NCBI RefSeq assembly: GCF_023337795.1
Contig: NZ_JALIRS010000003.1
Location: forward strand, 434,001-498,000
DNA from: Lysinibacillus sp. BPa_S21
GTDB lineage: Bacteria; Bacillota; Bacilli; Bacillales_A; Planococcaceae
Direction of reading: 5' to 3'
Length of the DNA: 64,000 nt
The notes under the pieces were generated by a model, which searched no databases, was not told the DNA's origin, and saw only the letters and a program-made list of their open reading frames with translations. Made by a program: the position numbers and the translations under genes. Of this stretch, positions 46,383-56,136 are shown piece by piece; position 1 is the stretch's first letter; each line of letters starts with the position of its first letter.

Positions 46383-48362
46383 TCACCCTTCTACCTTCAA
46401 TTCAAATATTGTATCGCGCAGCTCAGCAGCACGTTCGAAATCGAGTGCTTTTGCTGCTTCCTTCATTTCTACTTCTAGAGAAGCGAGTAACTGCTCTCTT
46501 TCCGCCTTTGTCAGCTTCTTACCTTTTGTTGCCTTCGTGACATAAGACTCTTCTTCCTCTGCCACCTGTGTCGCACGAATCACATCAGGAATTTTCTTCA
46601 CAATCGTTTTCGGTGTAATGCCATGTTCTTCGTTATAAGCCATTTGCAATGTTCGACGACGCTTCGTTTCCTCAATCGCCTTTTTCATCGAATCCGTCAT
46701 ATTATCTGCGTACATAATGACATGACCATTGGCATTACGTGCGGCACGTCCGATCGTTTGAATTAATGAACGCTCTGAACGTAAAAATCCTTCCTTGTCA
46801 GCATCTAAAATTGCTACAAGGGAAACCTCAGGTATATCTAGTCCTTCTCGCAATAAGTTAATGCCGATTAGCACATCATACGTACCTTTACGCAGCTCAC
46901 GAATAATTTCAATTCGCTCTAATGTCTTAATCTCTGAATGCAAGTACTCGACCTTTAAGCCCATTTCTTTTAAATAAGCAGATAAATCCTCTGACATTTT
47001 TTTCGTCAATGTTGTCACAAGCACTCGTTCATTACGAGCAATACGACCTTGAATCTCATCGATTAAATCATCAATTTGACCTTCTATTGGACGTACGTCA
47101 ATTTGTGGATCTAGCAATCCAGTTGGACGAATAATTTGCTGTACCATCTCTGGAGAATGCTCAAGCTCATACGGGCCAGGTGTAGCAGAAACATAAATAG
47201 CTTGATGAATATGTTTCTCAAACTCTTCAAAACGTAAAGGTCGGTTATCAAGTGCTGATGGTAAACGGAATCCATGCTCTACTAACATACCTTTACGTGC
47301 TTGGTCACCATTATACATTCCTCGAACCTGTGGCAATGTCACGTGACTTTCGTCAACAACAAGTAAGAAATCATCAGGGAAGTAGTCAAGTAACGTATAC
47401 GGTGTTGCTCCTGCTTCACGCAATGTCAAATGACGTGAATAGTTTTCAATACCTGAACAAAAGCCCATTTCACTCATCATTTCTAAATCATAGCGAGTAC
47501 GTTGCTCTAACCGCTGTGCCTCCAATAATTTATCCTCTGCACGTAAAAGAGCTAAACGCTCCTCCAACTCTTTTTCAATATTTTCAATGGCTTTTCGCAT
47601 TTTTTCTTCTCGCGTAACGAAGTGGGATGCTGGGAAAATAGCTATATGTTCACGATCTGCTAATATTTCACCCGTTAGCGCATCCACCTCGCGAATTCGA
47701 TCGATCTCGTCCCCAAAAAATTCAACGCGAATACAATGCTCATCACGAGATGCCGGGAAAATTTCCACAACATCACCACGTACTCGAAACGTCCCACGTG
47801 TAAAACTTACATCATTACGCTCATACTGTACATCGACCAACTTTCTAAGCAACTCATTGCGTTCAATTTCCATTCCAGTACGAACCGATACGACCATTTC
47901 ACGATATTCTTCTGGAGAACCTAAACCATATATACAGGACACGGATGCAATAATAATGACATCATCACGCTCGAATAATGCAGATGTTGCAGAGTGACGT
48001 AACTTATCAATTTCATCATTAATGCTTGAATCCTTTTCGATATAAGTATCCGTCTGCGGTACATATGCCTCTGGCTGATAGTAATCATAGTAGCTAACAA
48101 AGTATTCAACTGCATTATTAGGGAAGAACTCTTTAAACTCACTATATAATTGACCCGCAAGTGTTTTATTGTGTGCCATAATAAGTGTCGGTTTTTTTAC
48201 CTGTTTAATGACATTAGAAATCGTAAACGTTTTCCCTGTTCCTGTTGCACCAAGCAATGTTTGATGACGTTTCCCCGCACGTACACCCTCTACTAATTCC
48301 GCAATTGCCTGTGGCTGATCCCCATTAGGCTGATATGGCGCTTGTAAATCAAATGTTTGCAC
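46383..48362 (-). CDS. uvrB: Excinuclease subunit UvrB
   Basis: The 659-residue DNA helicase-like subunit carries Walker [11 protein letters not shown] (about 39-48), the beta-hairpin [12 protein letters not shown] (about 92-103) and a C-terminal UVR motif ([20 protein letters not shown], about 635-655) that binds UvrC. It verifies damage handed over by UvrA. The start is GTG 48362, after GGGCGGGGA. It is the first gene of uvrBA, behind a LexA box. Confidence 0.98.
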   Translation of the reverse strand: MQTFDLQAPYQPNGDQPQAIAELVEGVRAGKRHQTLLGATGTGKTFTISNVIKQVKKPTLIMAHNKTLAGQLYSEFKEFFPNNAVEYFVSYYDYYQPEAYVPQTDTYIEKDSSINDEIDKLRHSATSALFERDDVIIIASVSCIYGLGSPEEYREMVVSVRTGMEIERNELLRKLVDVQYERNDVSFTRGTFRVRGDVVEIFPASRDEHCIRVEFFGDEIDRIREVDALTGEILADREHIAIFPASHFVTREEKMRKAIENIEKELEERLALLRAEDKLLEAQRLEQRTRYDLEMMSEMGFCSGIENYSRHLTLREAGATPYTLLDYFPDDFLLVVDESHVTLPQVRGMYNGDQARKGMLVEHGFRLPSALDNRPLRFEEFEKHIHQAIYVSATPGPYELEHSPEMVQQIIRPTGLLDPQIDVRPIEGQIDDLIDEIQGRIARNERVLVTTLTKKMSEDLSAYLKEMGLKVEYLHSEIKTLERIEIIRELRKGTYDVLIGINLLREGLDIPEVSLVAILDADKEGFLRSERSLIQTIGRAARNANGHVIMYADNMTDSMKKAIEETKRRRTLQMAYNEEHGITPKTIVKKIPDVIRATQVAEEEESYVTKATKGKKLTKAEREQLLASLEVEMKEAAKALDFERAAELRDTIFELKVEG

Positions 48363-48435
48363 ACATGTCCCCGCCCTTTCCTTCCAATTTGTACATATAT
48401 TTTAGCATAGCATTATTAAAATTTCGAACATTTAA

Positions 48436-48449
48436 CGAACGAATGTTTG
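48436..48449 (-). promoter_or_regulatory. LexA (DinR) box of uvrBA
   Basis: CGAAC-GAAT-GTTTG matches the Gram-positive SOS box CGAAC-N4-GTTCG with one change. It is 74 bases before the uvrB start, near TTCGAA-18-TAAAAT, a possible promoter. Confidence 0.75.
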
Positions 48450-48614
48450 TAAAAGTTTTTCCGTTTGCTATATTTAAGATGATTCAGACAGAACATATGT
48501 ACCGAAATGTTTAATTACAGCCTATCTATAAATAGATTACCCTTTCCAAATGTTAGCTAATCGAGATGGGCGAATGTAAATGCATAACATAGAGGGGATT
48601 TGATTGAATCAATG

Positions 48615-48740
48615 GGGAAATGATCAGGTTACCGCTAGATATGATCAGCTTGGTGATAAATTGATCGGGTTGCTGCTAGATATGATCAGCTTGGGTGATA
48701 AATTGATCGGGTTACTGCTAGATATGATCAGCTAGCACAA
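48615..48740. repeat. 21-bp tandem array, family B inverted, six units
   Basis: TGATC recurs at 48621, 48642, 48662, 48683, 48704 and 48725 (steps 21, 20, 21, 21, 21). Read in reverse the units match family B, and the two types (TGATCAG and TTGATCGGGTTAC) alternate as they do at 30706-30985. It lies just past the IDEAL-gene terminator. Confidence 0.88.
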
Positions 48741-48746
48741 ATTAGC

Positions 48747-48780
48747 AAAAAAATCCCACTCTCCAATAACAGAGAGCGGG
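48747..48780 (-). terminator. Rho-independent terminator after the IDEAL-domain gene
   Basis: CCCGCTCTC pairs with GAGAGTGGG across a 7-base loop, followed by ATTTTTTTG on the minus strand. Confidence 0.85.
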
Positions 48781-48789
48781 CTCGTCATA

Positions 48790-49032
48790 TTATTCACTTG
48801 CATCTTGGTGTAAATCTACTAGTTCGGCTGCGTATAGATGAAATGCCTTTTCATCTTTTTCATCGAGTGCTCTATCTATCAGAACCATGAGCTGCTCTTC
48901 ACGATGCATACGCTGGATATGATTTAAAAATAAATCTAAATAAATCTCGTTTAATAATTTCTCTGCCTCATCAACTTTCTTTGACTGACCAACGGCTTTT
49001 AGAAAATCTGTATACGAATAATATTTATCCAA
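48790..49032 (-). CDS. IDEAL-domain small protein
   Basis: An 80-residue helical protein. The C-terminal half (EEQLMVLIDRALDEKDEKAFHLYAAELVDL) matches the IDEAL domain, found in small Bacillus proteins such as YpiB and regulators of competence. Its function here is unknown. The start is uncertain: TTG 49032 has GAGGTG 6 bases upstream, while GTG 49041 has AAAGGA 5 bases upstream. I chose TTG. It is divergent from the first comK gene, 227 bases away, which is suggestive but not proof of a competence link. Confidence 0.8.
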   Translation of the reverse strand: MDKYYSYTDFLKAVGQSKKVDEAEKLLNEIYLDLFLNHIQRMHREEQLMVLIDRALDEKDEKAFHLYAAELVDLHQDASE

Positions 49033-49175
49033 CGATCTCACCTCGATCCTTTTCTAAATTATAAGAAAATTGAAATTAAAATGCAATGCTTAAGAACTGA
49101 AAATCATTTCGATTTACTATTAATCTTGTGCAATTTCAAACAATTCCTCTATGCAATTACTTGATATATCAATGG

Positions 49176-49206
49176 TTTTCTGAATTTATTTATATTTTCT
49201 GAATTT
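49176..49206 (+). promoter_or_regulatory. Direct repeat upstream of the first comK
   Basis: TTTTCTGAATTT occurs at 49176-49187 and again at 49195-49206, spaced 19 bases start to start, about 55-85 bases before the comK ATG. It could be a control site. It does not match the classic ComK box pair (AAAA-N5-TTTT). Confidence 0.4.
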
Positions 49207-49258
49207 TATTTTATGTTTTACACTTCACTTAACAAATAGAAAAAGGAGGCTTACATAG

Positions 49259-49768
49259 ATGTCAGCAAACTACGTCAATGGATATTTAATGTCTTTCAAC
49301 ACCTATTTACTTCAGCCGGTTCAGTATGACTCAAAAATTTTCACACGGGTAATTGATAAGCATAATGAACTGATCGTCACAAGGAAACCAATGCATATAT
49401 TACGAAAATCTTGTGTTTCACTAGGAACAACCTATGAAGCTGCAAAACATTCTGCCAAACGCTTTTTCGGTAATCAACATAAGCTTCCAATTGTTGTTGC
49501 TTTTGATTATGGTTATCCTTGTATTTTCCTACCAACGTATTCACCAAACTCTATCCACAATATTTGGATCGGACTTCACGCCATTTCAAATATTGTACCA
49601 AGTAAAATGGGCTGTATCGTTACATTGACAAATGGTAAACAGATTGAACTGCCTATTCAATATGCTTCGATTAGTAAGCAATTTGTCAATGCATCGATGC
49701 TTTATAAGCATTACATGAATGAGCGTAAGCAGCTTAGTCAAGACACGCCTTTTCCTCCACCTTTTTAA
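49259..49768 (+). CDS. comK: Competence transcription factor ComK, paralogue 1
   Basis: A 169-residue ComK-family protein. It keeps the family pattern: an acidic or Asp-rich start, KPMHILRKSCVSLGTTYEAAKHSAKRFFGNQHKLPIVV (about 42-79), IFLPTYSPNSIHNIWIGLHAISNIVP, and a C-terminal CIVTLTNGKQIELPIQYASISKQFVNAS. ComK is the master activator of DNA uptake genes, binding AT-rich K-boxes. It is shorter than B. subtilis ComK (192 residues), mainly at the C-terminus where the MecA-binding site lies in that protein. AAGGAGG precedes the ATG by 9 bases. Confidence 0.88.
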   Translation: MSANYVNGYLMSFNTYLLQPVQYDSKIFTRVIDKHNELIVTRKPMHILRKSCVSLGTTYEAAKHSAKRFFGNQHKLPIVVAFDYGYPCIFLPTYSPNSIHNIWIGLHAISNIVPSKMGCIVTLTNGKQIELPIQYASISKQFVNASMLYKHYMNERKQLSQDTPFPPPF

Positions 49769-50022
49769 CTTCTTAAAGGCGTAATGCCTTCGACGGATGT
49801 CACGGAATTGGCAAGGCGTTCATAAGGATATTCGCCTAAAAGCATCACATGCAATAACAGCTAACTGGCCTGCATCATGCTGTTTTTGTTGTTGTTGTTG
49901 CTGTCGCTTTCGCACAGATAAAAACGTGTTGCTGTCGCGCAAAAAACATTTGAAGGCCTAAGCACAAACCCGATTCCGGACGCAATAATGCCGAGTTATA
50001 ATAATTGATGTAGAATCATAAA
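49769..50022. repeat. Spacer with dispersed-element fragments
   Basis: At 49883-49950 the interior modules of the dispersed element occur (TTGCTGTCGCTTTCGCACAG, then GTGTTGCTGTCGCGC), without either end. A small hairpin AAAGGC-GTAAT-GCCTT at 49775-49788 could end comK transcription. No gene is supported. Confidence 0.55.
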
Positions 50023-50068
50023 AAAACCCCCTCAAAAGCACATTTTAGCTGTGCTTTCTGAGGGGATT
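50023..50068 (-). terminator. Rho-independent terminator after prfB
   Basis: AATCCCCTC-AAGCAC on the minus strand pairs with GTGCTT-GAGGGGGTT, followed by TTTTTTATG. Confidence 0.9.
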
Positions 50069-50071
50069 ACA

Positions 50072-51176
50072 TTAACCGATTTTTGAACGTAAATAGGCAT
50101 GAATGAATGGATCTACATCACCATCCATCACCGCTCCTACATTACCTGTTTCTTCATTTGTACGATGATCCTTCACCATTGAATATGGGTGGAATACATA
50201 TGAACGAATTTGTGAGCCCCAGCCGATTTCCTTCTGTTCACCACGGATTTCATCAAGCTGCGCCTGCTGCTTTTCAATCTCTAATTGATAGAGTTTCCCT
50301 TTTAACATCGTCATGGCTTTTTCTCGGTTTTTAATTTGCGAACGTTCTGCCTGACATTGTACGACTGTACCAGTAGGGACGTGCGTAATACGAACAGCTG
50401 AATCTGTCGTATTAATATGCTGACCACCTGCACCTGTTGCACGATACGTATCAATTTTTAAATCCTCTGTACGAATATCAATTTCAATATTGTCATCGAA
50501 TTCAGGCATAACATCACAAGAAACGAAAGACGTATGACGACGACCTGAAGAGTCAAACGGTGAAATACGTACTAAACGATGAACACCTTTTTCTGCTTGC
50601 AAATAGCCGTAAGCATTATGCCCCTTAATGGACAATGTGACAGATTTAATCCCCGCTTCATCGCCCGGAAGATAATCCACTGTCTCGACTTTAAAGCCAC
50701 GTTTTTCCGCCCAGCGTGTGTACATACGTAGCAGCATTGAGCCCCAATCCTGAGATTCCGTCCCACCTGCTCCTGGGTGTAGCTCTAAAATCGCATTATT
50801 TTGATCGTATGGACCGCTTAATAGTAATTGCAGCTCAAAATTACCCATTTTTTGCTGGAATTCTACTAATTCATTGCCTAGCTCCTCCTGCAATTCTTCA
50901 TCGGGCTCTTCTCGCAATAGCTCTAGCGTCATATCTAGATTCTCGTATGTTTCCAATAAATCGTTATACTCGTTCACAATTGCCTTTAAGCCATTACTCT
51001 CATTAATGATGACCTGTGCCCCTTGCTGATCATCCCAAAAGCCTGGCTCAAGCATCATTTCATCTAATTCCTGAATACGTGCCTCTTTGTTTTCTAAGTC
51101 AAAGAGACCCCCTAAAATCCGCCAATTTTTTGGCTGAAGTGTCTAACGCGTTACGTACATCTGCTAATTCAATCAT
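50072..51176 (-). CDS. prfB: Peptide chain release factor 2, with programmed +1 frameshift
   Basis: The product is 367 residues when the frameshift is applied. Translation starts at ATG 51176, 8 bases after GGAGG, and reads 25 codons to CTT-TGA-C at 51104-51098. The upstream AGGGGG acts as the internal ribosome-binding site for the shift. Ribosomes that slip +1 continue as [15 protein letters not shown]. The GGQ motif lies in [24 protein letters not shown] (about 240). RF2 reads UGA and UAA, so the stop in its own message senses RF2 level. An unshifted frame alone would look truncated at 51058. Confidence 0.97.
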
Positions 51177-51312
51177 TGTTAAATCCTCCGAACATTATTA
51201 GTGGGGCAAACCGATGATAGAAGTTTAAAAATCCGATTCCTTCAAGCCCCGATCTCTTTATTATAACGTTTTTACGGCGGAAAACATACTTTTTTACAAT
51301 ACAGACTTCATT

Positions 51313-51858
51313 TCAACCTTTTTCAGCTTCATCTTCAAAAATAACGTTGTTCGCCACTCGTTGGAATACTTTCCCTTGATCAAATTGAACTAGCAAATTC
51401 TTTGTTCGTTTCTCCAGCTTATATTTTAGTAAAAACGCTCTTTGGACTCTATTTTCAAATGATCTGATACTTAAATCCACACAATCTTCATAGCCGTTCA
51501 AAAAAGTTACTTTTGTATTCTTTTTATCGACTGCTTGGTAATCCTTAATATGATGAACGGCAAACCATTTACATTCGGGTCTTACATATGATTTACTTGG
51601 AAACCATATAATACTACTTTGTTCATGAACAACGATTGGATTCTGATTCAGCTTCCCTAGTATCATCCTCGAGCCATCGAAAGCCCCTCTTAAGCTTGAA
51701 CCAAAATACCGGAGATTATAATCTATTAATTTTGTCGGTGCTAATTTTGATACATATTCGTAATGCCTTTCTATTACACGTGTATACAGATTTCCTTGGG
51801 CATCAAACTCCGGTATATACAGCATCGTTTCACTACTCATAATGTCATCACTATGCAT
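51313..51858 (-). CDS. comK: Competence transcription factor ComK, paralogue 2
   Basis: A 181-residue ComK-family protein. The acidic start (MHSDDIMSSETMLYIPEFDAQGNLY) and the blocks LIDYNLRYFGSSLRGAFDGSRMILGKLNQNPIVV (about 47-80), IIWFPSKSYVRPECKWFAVHHIKDY and KVTFLNGYEDCVDLSIRSFENRVQRAF align with ComK and with the gene at 49259. It differs widely from paralogue 1 in residues, so this is not a recent copy. The start is ATG 51858, following GGGGGA; the upstream in-frame ATG at 51909 has no ribosome site. It follows prfB's upstream end on the same strand. Confidence 0.87.
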   Translation of the reverse strand: MHSDDIMSSETMLYIPEFDAQGNLYTRVIERHYEYVSKLAPTKLIDYNLRYFGSSLRGAFDGSRMILGKLNQNPIVVHEQSSIIWFPSKSYVRPECKWFAVHHIKDYQAVDKKNTKVTFLNGYEDCVDLSIRSFENRVQRAFLLKYKLEKRTKNLLVQFDQGKVFQRVANNVIFEDEAEKG

Positions 51859-51911
51859 GTCAATCCCCCTTTTATTCACTAAGAAATATATTGATATACT
51901 CCAATGCATTT

Positions 51912-51931
51912 CCCCGAGAAGGTTCTCGGGG
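51912..51931. other. Strong hairpin in the comK2 leader
   Basis: A perfect 9-bp GC-rich stem (CCCCGAGAA / TTCTCGGGG) around a 2-base loop, with GTTTTATTT on the plus-strand side. It looks like a plus-strand terminator, yet no plus-strand gene ends here. It lies 54 bases before the comK2 start on the minus strand and may instead shape that leader. Confidence 0.6.
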
Positions 51932-52165
51932 GTTTTATTTCACACACATGCATCACTCCTATCAGACCTTTTTGACTACTATAAAATTTATAATAAATTA
52001 GAAAAAAGTTATAAACATTACCCTTTTCATTGAACTTTTTACCTATTGTTGTAGTATTTTGTATCTTTTATCTGAATTTTCGAATATTTAAATCTATTTT
52101 ATCTCTGATTGAAAATTCGCTTCACTCTCCCGCTGACTGACTAGCAATTATCCTAAAACATAAAA
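51932..52165. other. AT-rich spacer between secA and comK2
   Basis: No gene is seen. TCTGAATTTT at about 52070 echoes the repeat upstream of comK1. No clear promoter pair for comK2 could be assigned. Confidence 0.4.
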
Positions 52166-52201
52166 AAAGATCATTTTAACATACTGTTAAAATGATCTTT
52201 T
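52166..52201 (-). terminator. Rho-independent terminator after secA
   Basis: A long stem, AAAAGATCATTTTAACA with its complement, around a 3-base loop, followed by TTTTTTTATG on the minus strand. Confidence 0.9.
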
Positions 52202-52215
52202 CCGTCATCATACAC

Positions 52216-54726
52216 TTATTGTGCTGCACCATGGCAGTTTTTAAATTTCTTACCGCTGCCACATGGACATAAATCATTACGTCCGATATTTTCAGCTTTA
52301 CGGACAGGTTTCTTTTTCGGAGCGGATTCGCCATCCTCTTTCGGATTAACTGCTTGACCTTTTGCAACTTCCTCACGCTCTAAATTATTATGAATCTCTG
52401 CCTTCATCGCATATTTTGCTACATCTTCGCGAATGGAAGCAACCATATCTTCAAACATAGCGAAGCCTTCTTGTTGATACTCACGAAGCGGGTCATTTTG
52501 ACCATAGGCACGAAGATGGATACCTTGACGTAGCTGATCCATCGCATCAATATGGTCAATCCACTTCGTATCAATTGAACGTAGTAAAATAACCTTTTCG
52601 AATTCACGCATACGCTCTGATGTAAGCTGTTCTTCTTTTTCATCATAACGTACTTGGACAGCGTTCGAAATTAATTGGTTAATCTCTTCTGCAGATTTAC
52701 CTTGGAAATCTTCCACCTTCAGAACGCCTTCATCTAATAAGTTTGCTGATACATAGTCATCAATTGCTTTTAAGTGCCAATCTTTTTGCTCACCTTGCGT
52801 ATACAATGCAACAACGTTGTCGATCGTTTCTTGAATCATCGACTCAACGAGGACACGCATGTTTTCTGTTTCTAATACGTCATAACGCTCTTGATAAATA
52901 ATCTCACGTTGCTGACGTAACACATCATCATATTGTAATAAACGTTTACGAGCGTCGAAGTTATTACCTTCAACACGTTTTTGAGCTGACTCCACTGCTC
53001 TTGAAACAACTTTTGATTGTAATGGCTGTGAATCATCCATTCCCAATTTCATCATCATGTTCTTCATATTATCGGAGCCAAAACGACGCATTAATTCATC
53101 TTCTAGTGACAGATAGAATTGCGTAATCCCTGGGTTCCCTTGACGACCAGAACGACCACGTAGCTGATTATCAATACGACGAGATTCATGACGCTCTGTA
53201 CCAATGACAGCTAAACCGCCAAGCTCCAAAACACCTTCTCCAGGTTTAATGTCCGTACCACGACCAGCCATGTTCGTCGCGATTGTTACGGCACCTTTCG
53301 TACCAGCATTCGCAATAATTTCAGCTTCGCGCTCATGGTTTTTCGCGTTTAAGACGTTATGTGGAATTTTATGTTTATCTAATAATTTTGAAATTATTTC
53401 AGACGTTTCAATGGCAACAGTACCAACAAGAACAGGTTGTCCTGCTAGATGGCGCTCTGCAATATCTGCCGCCACCGCTTTATATTTTCCTTCCATCGAA
53501 GCAAAAATTAAGTCCGGACGGTCATCACGAGCAATCGGCTTATTCGTTGGAATCGCCACAACACTCATATTATAAATATTACGGAATTCTTCTTCCTCTG
53601 TTTTCGCTGTACCTGTCATACCCGAAAGCTTTTGATACATACGGAAGTAGTTTTGGAACGTAATTGTCGCCATTGTCATCGATTCATTTTGAATCTCTAC
53701 GCCCTCTTTAGCCTCGATTGCCTGATGTAGACCATCTGAGTAGCGGCGACCTTTCATTAAACGACCTGTAAAGCTATCAACAATAACGATTTCGCCCTCT
53801 TGTACAACATAATCAACATCATTATGCATACTGACATGTGCCTTTAGCGATTGGTTAATTGCATGGTTTAGACGTACATGCGTTAAATCAAATAGGTTAT
53901 CAATGCCAAATGCTTTCTCCGCTTTTTCAACACCAGCATCTGTCAACGTTACACCCTTTGTCGACTCTTCATATGTGTAATCCGTTTCCGCACTTAACAT
54001 ACGAACAAACGCATTAGACTGTTTATAAAGCTGCGCTGATTTCCCAGCCTGTCCCGAAATAATTAATGGCGTACGCGCTTCATCAATTAAAATCGAGTCA
54101 ACCTCATCGATGACCGCAAAATGTAACGGACGTTGTACACGTTCCTCTTTATAAAGCACCATATTATCACGTAAATAGTCAAAGCCAAGCTCATTGTTTG
54201 TACTATACGTAATATCCGCTTCATAAGCTGCACGTTTTTCTTCTTTCGATAAACTATTCAAGTTTAAACCAACCGTTAAGCCTAAGAAATTATACAAATG
54301 CCCCATTTCCTCAGCATCACGACTCGCTAAATACTCGTTGACTGTGACAACATGTACGCCTTTACCAGTAATAGCATTTAAGTAAACAGCCATCGTAGCC
54401 GTTAACGTTTTACCTTCACCAGTTTTCATCTCTGCGATATTACCTTCATCTAATGCAGCAGCACCCATAATTTGAACACGGAATGGGTACATCTCTAATA
54501 CACGTTTAGACCCTTCTCGACAAACGGCAAAAGCTTCCGCACGAATCGACTCTAAACTCTCTCCATCGGCATAGCGCTGTTTAAATTCTTCTGTTTTCGC
54601 TTGTAATTGATCATCTGAAAGCTGTTCCATTTGGGAAGCGAATCCCTCAACCTGGTCAGCGATTTTTTCTAATTTTTTTAGTTCACGTTTATTGAAATCA
54701 AATAATTTATTTAATAGGTTTACCAT
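52216..54726 (-). CDS. secA: Protein translocase ATPase SecA
   Basis: The 836-residue motor drives secretory proteins through SecYEG. Walker A is [15 protein letters not shown] (about 97-111) and Walker B is [20 protein letters not shown] (about 203-222). The C-terminal zinc site is intact: [14 protein letters not shown]. The start is ATG 54726 ([11 protein letters not shown]), with AGGAAG upstream; a GTG 4 codons earlier has no spacing. As in Bacillus it lies between hpf and prfB, here separated from prfB by the second comK. Confidence 0.97.
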   Translation of the reverse strand: MVNLLNKLFDFNKRELKKLEKIADQVEGFASQMEQLSDDQLQAKTEEFKQRYADGESLESIRAEAFAVCREGSKRVLEMYPFRVQIMGAAALDEGNIAEMKTGEGKTLTATMAVYLNAITGKGVHVVTVNEYLASRDAEEMGHLYNFLGLTVGLNLNSLSKEEKRAAYEADITYSTNNELGFDYLRDNMVLYKEERVQRPLHFAVIDEVDSILIDEARTPLIISGQAGKSAQLYKQSNAFVRMLSAETDYTYEESTKGVTLTDAGVEKAEKAFGIDNLFDLTHVRLNHAINQSLKAHVSMHNDVDYVVQEGEIVIVDSFTGRLMKGRRYSDGLHQAIEAKEGVEIQNESMTMATITFQNYFRMYQKLSGMTGTAKTEEEEFRNIYNMSVVAIPTNKPIARDDRPDLIFASMEGKYKAVAADIAERHLAGQPVLVGTVAIETSEIISKLLDKHKIPHNVLNAKNHEREAEIIANAGTKGAVTIATNMAGRGTDIKPGEGVLELGGLAVIGTERHESRRIDNQLRGRSGRQGNPGITQFYLSLEDELMRRFGSDNMKNMMMKLGMDDSQPLQSKVVSRAVESAQKRVEGNNFDARKRLLQYDDVLRQQREIIYQERYDVLETENMRVLVESMIQETIDNVVALYTQGEQKDWHLKAIDDYVSANLLDEGVLKVEDFQGKSAEEINQLISNAVQVRYDEKEEQLTSERMREFEKVILLRSIDTKWIDHIDAMDQLRQGIHLRAYGQNDPLREYQQEGFAMFEDMVASIREDVAKYAMKAEIHNNLEREEVAKGQAVNPKEDGESAPKKKPVRKAENIGRNDLCPCGSGKKFKNCHGAAQ

Positions 54727-54760
54727 GAATTTTTTCACTTCCTATATAGTCTCAGATTTC

Positions 54761-54790
54761 ATTTTACCATTGTATAACAGATTCATGCAA
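54761..54790 (-). promoter_or_regulatory. Sigma-A promoter of secA
   Basis: TTGCAT (54790-54785) and TAAAAT (54766-54761) on the minus strand are 18 bases apart, about 35 bases before the gene. Confidence 0.6.
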
Positions 54791-55083
54791 ACAGAGTCTC
54801 TATCCATTAAAAGCTAAACTTACTTTACTTACATATAAAAAATGTCTTAGTGCTTATGTGTCTAATTAAAATACGTAATGCGTTAGTAAAAAAAGATTTC
54901 CTAATATATAATTTATTCAGAAATTTTTCCTTAATACTATATTACAATTAGAGAATTACGTGTTACTCTGAAATAAACTAATGTTACTAAACACAGAAGA
55001 TTCCATCTAATTTTCATAATGTACCCTATCTAAAAATTGGATTGTAGTTTTGTAGCAACATACAATAGTAAGGAGATATAATT
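54791..55083. other. Very AT-rich divergent spacer
   Basis: Nothing recognisable beyond a possible TTGGAT-18-TACAAT pair close to the start of the nuclease-like gene, which would leave almost no leader. Confidence 0.35.
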
Positions 55084-56133
55084 TTGTCGAATAACTTTGT
55101 AAATATCGTTGGTTATCAATTGGAAAAAGTCCACACAGGTGTTATCAGTTGGATTCTTGATACTGAAAATAAAACAGTATCATTACAAATAAAATTCGAA
55201 ATCATTCGCCGTATTTATAAAATGTGCAATAAAGCAATTGATTTTCAGCTTAACGAAATAAAAAATATTAATTGTTTTCCAGAGTACTCTTTTGGTCGTA
55301 AACGAAAAATTGATTTAGTTATCAAAATCGATTTGTTCAATAGCACCCCAAGATATTTAGTTATTGAAATGAAAGTCGATTCTATTCCAACAAGTGATCA
55401 ACTTCAAGGAACGCAATTTGATTTTAATCAAAAAAATGTTTCAGATCAAAATAATGTTTTATTTTTATTATTTCTATTTGGTTCCGCTCAAGTTTGTGAA
55501 CAGCCCGAACTTTATAATTTCAATCTATTTAGACTACCATGGATTTTAGAAGTTTTTGCAGGGTTTCCGATTGAAGAATATATTTATAAAGATTGGATTG
55601 CATCATTAGAAAATGAAAATTTACGTAAAATCCATATCAAAAGTGAATTAGAAAATGCTCCTGAAATTTGGGACGATTCCTATTGGAAGAAAAAAAGATA
55701 TCGTACTTGGTTCCCGTTGTTTTATTACATATATCACGAATTAAAATGTCATTCAAAAAGATTCGAAGAGTGGGATATATATAGTGGACAAAACAATCCT
55801 GTCATGAATTGGAGAAACGGTTGTCTCCATAAAGATATACTAGGTCATCCAATAAAATTTTATTGGGAATTTAACTATGAGGACTTTGTTTTAAAAGCAA
55901 TGATAGATGAACATAACAAACTTTCTCATGATGATCTAAATTGGTTAAGGGATGAAGTAGGTACTATTTGCCATCATGAAACTCACTACGGGCGAAAAAC
56001 ACAATATCGATATGGCACCTATAATTCACTATATAAGTGGGAATTCGACTTCAAAAATCAAGATATTACTTTTATTATGAAAAAAGTTGACGAAATTCTT
56101 GATAAAATTCACCCTATATTAACTTTACTTTAA
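55084..56133 (+). CDS. PD-(D/E)XK nuclease family protein
   Basis: A 349-residue protein with the nuclease core RKRKIDLVIKID (Asp77) and LVIEMKVDS (E95-x-K97), then a Q in DQLQGTQ (about 104). The N-terminal KVHTGVISWILDTEN agrees with the PDDEXK_4 group. Such proteins occur singly near defence genes and as chromosomal accessories; the substrate is unknown. It is much more AT-rich than its neighbours and sits alone between the conserved secA and hpf genes, consistent with acquisition. The start is TTG 55084, 8 bases after AAGGAG. Only the fold is predicted with confidence. Confidence 0.8.
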   Translation: MSNNFVNIVGYQLEKVHTGVISWILDTENKTVSLQIKFEIIRRIYKMCNKAIDFQLNEIKNINCFPEYSFGRKRKIDLVIKIDLFNSTPRYLVIEMKVDSIPTSDQLQGTQFDFNQKNVSDQNNVLFLLFLFGSAQVCEQPELYNFNLFRLPWILEVFAGFPIEEYIYKDWIASLENENLRKIHIKSELENAPEIWDDSYWKKKRYRTWFPLFYYIYHELKCHSKRFEEWDIYSGQNNPVMNWRNGCLHKDILGHPIKFYWEFNYEDFVLKAMIDEHNKLSHDDLNWLRDEVGTICHHETHYGRKTQYRYGTYNSLYKWEFDFKNQDITFIMKKVDEILDKIHPILTLL

Positions 56134-56136
56134 ATA

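Noticed and set aside
50072..51058. prfB as an N-terminally truncated pseudogene
   Set aside because: The missing 39 codons are present upstream in the other frame behind a standard programmed frameshift site.
51971..51990. CtsR-like site near comK2 (AGTCAAAAAGGTC on the minus strand)
   Set aside because: The spacer is 2 bases, not 3, and the second half-site is wrong; the clpB site is the only good match.
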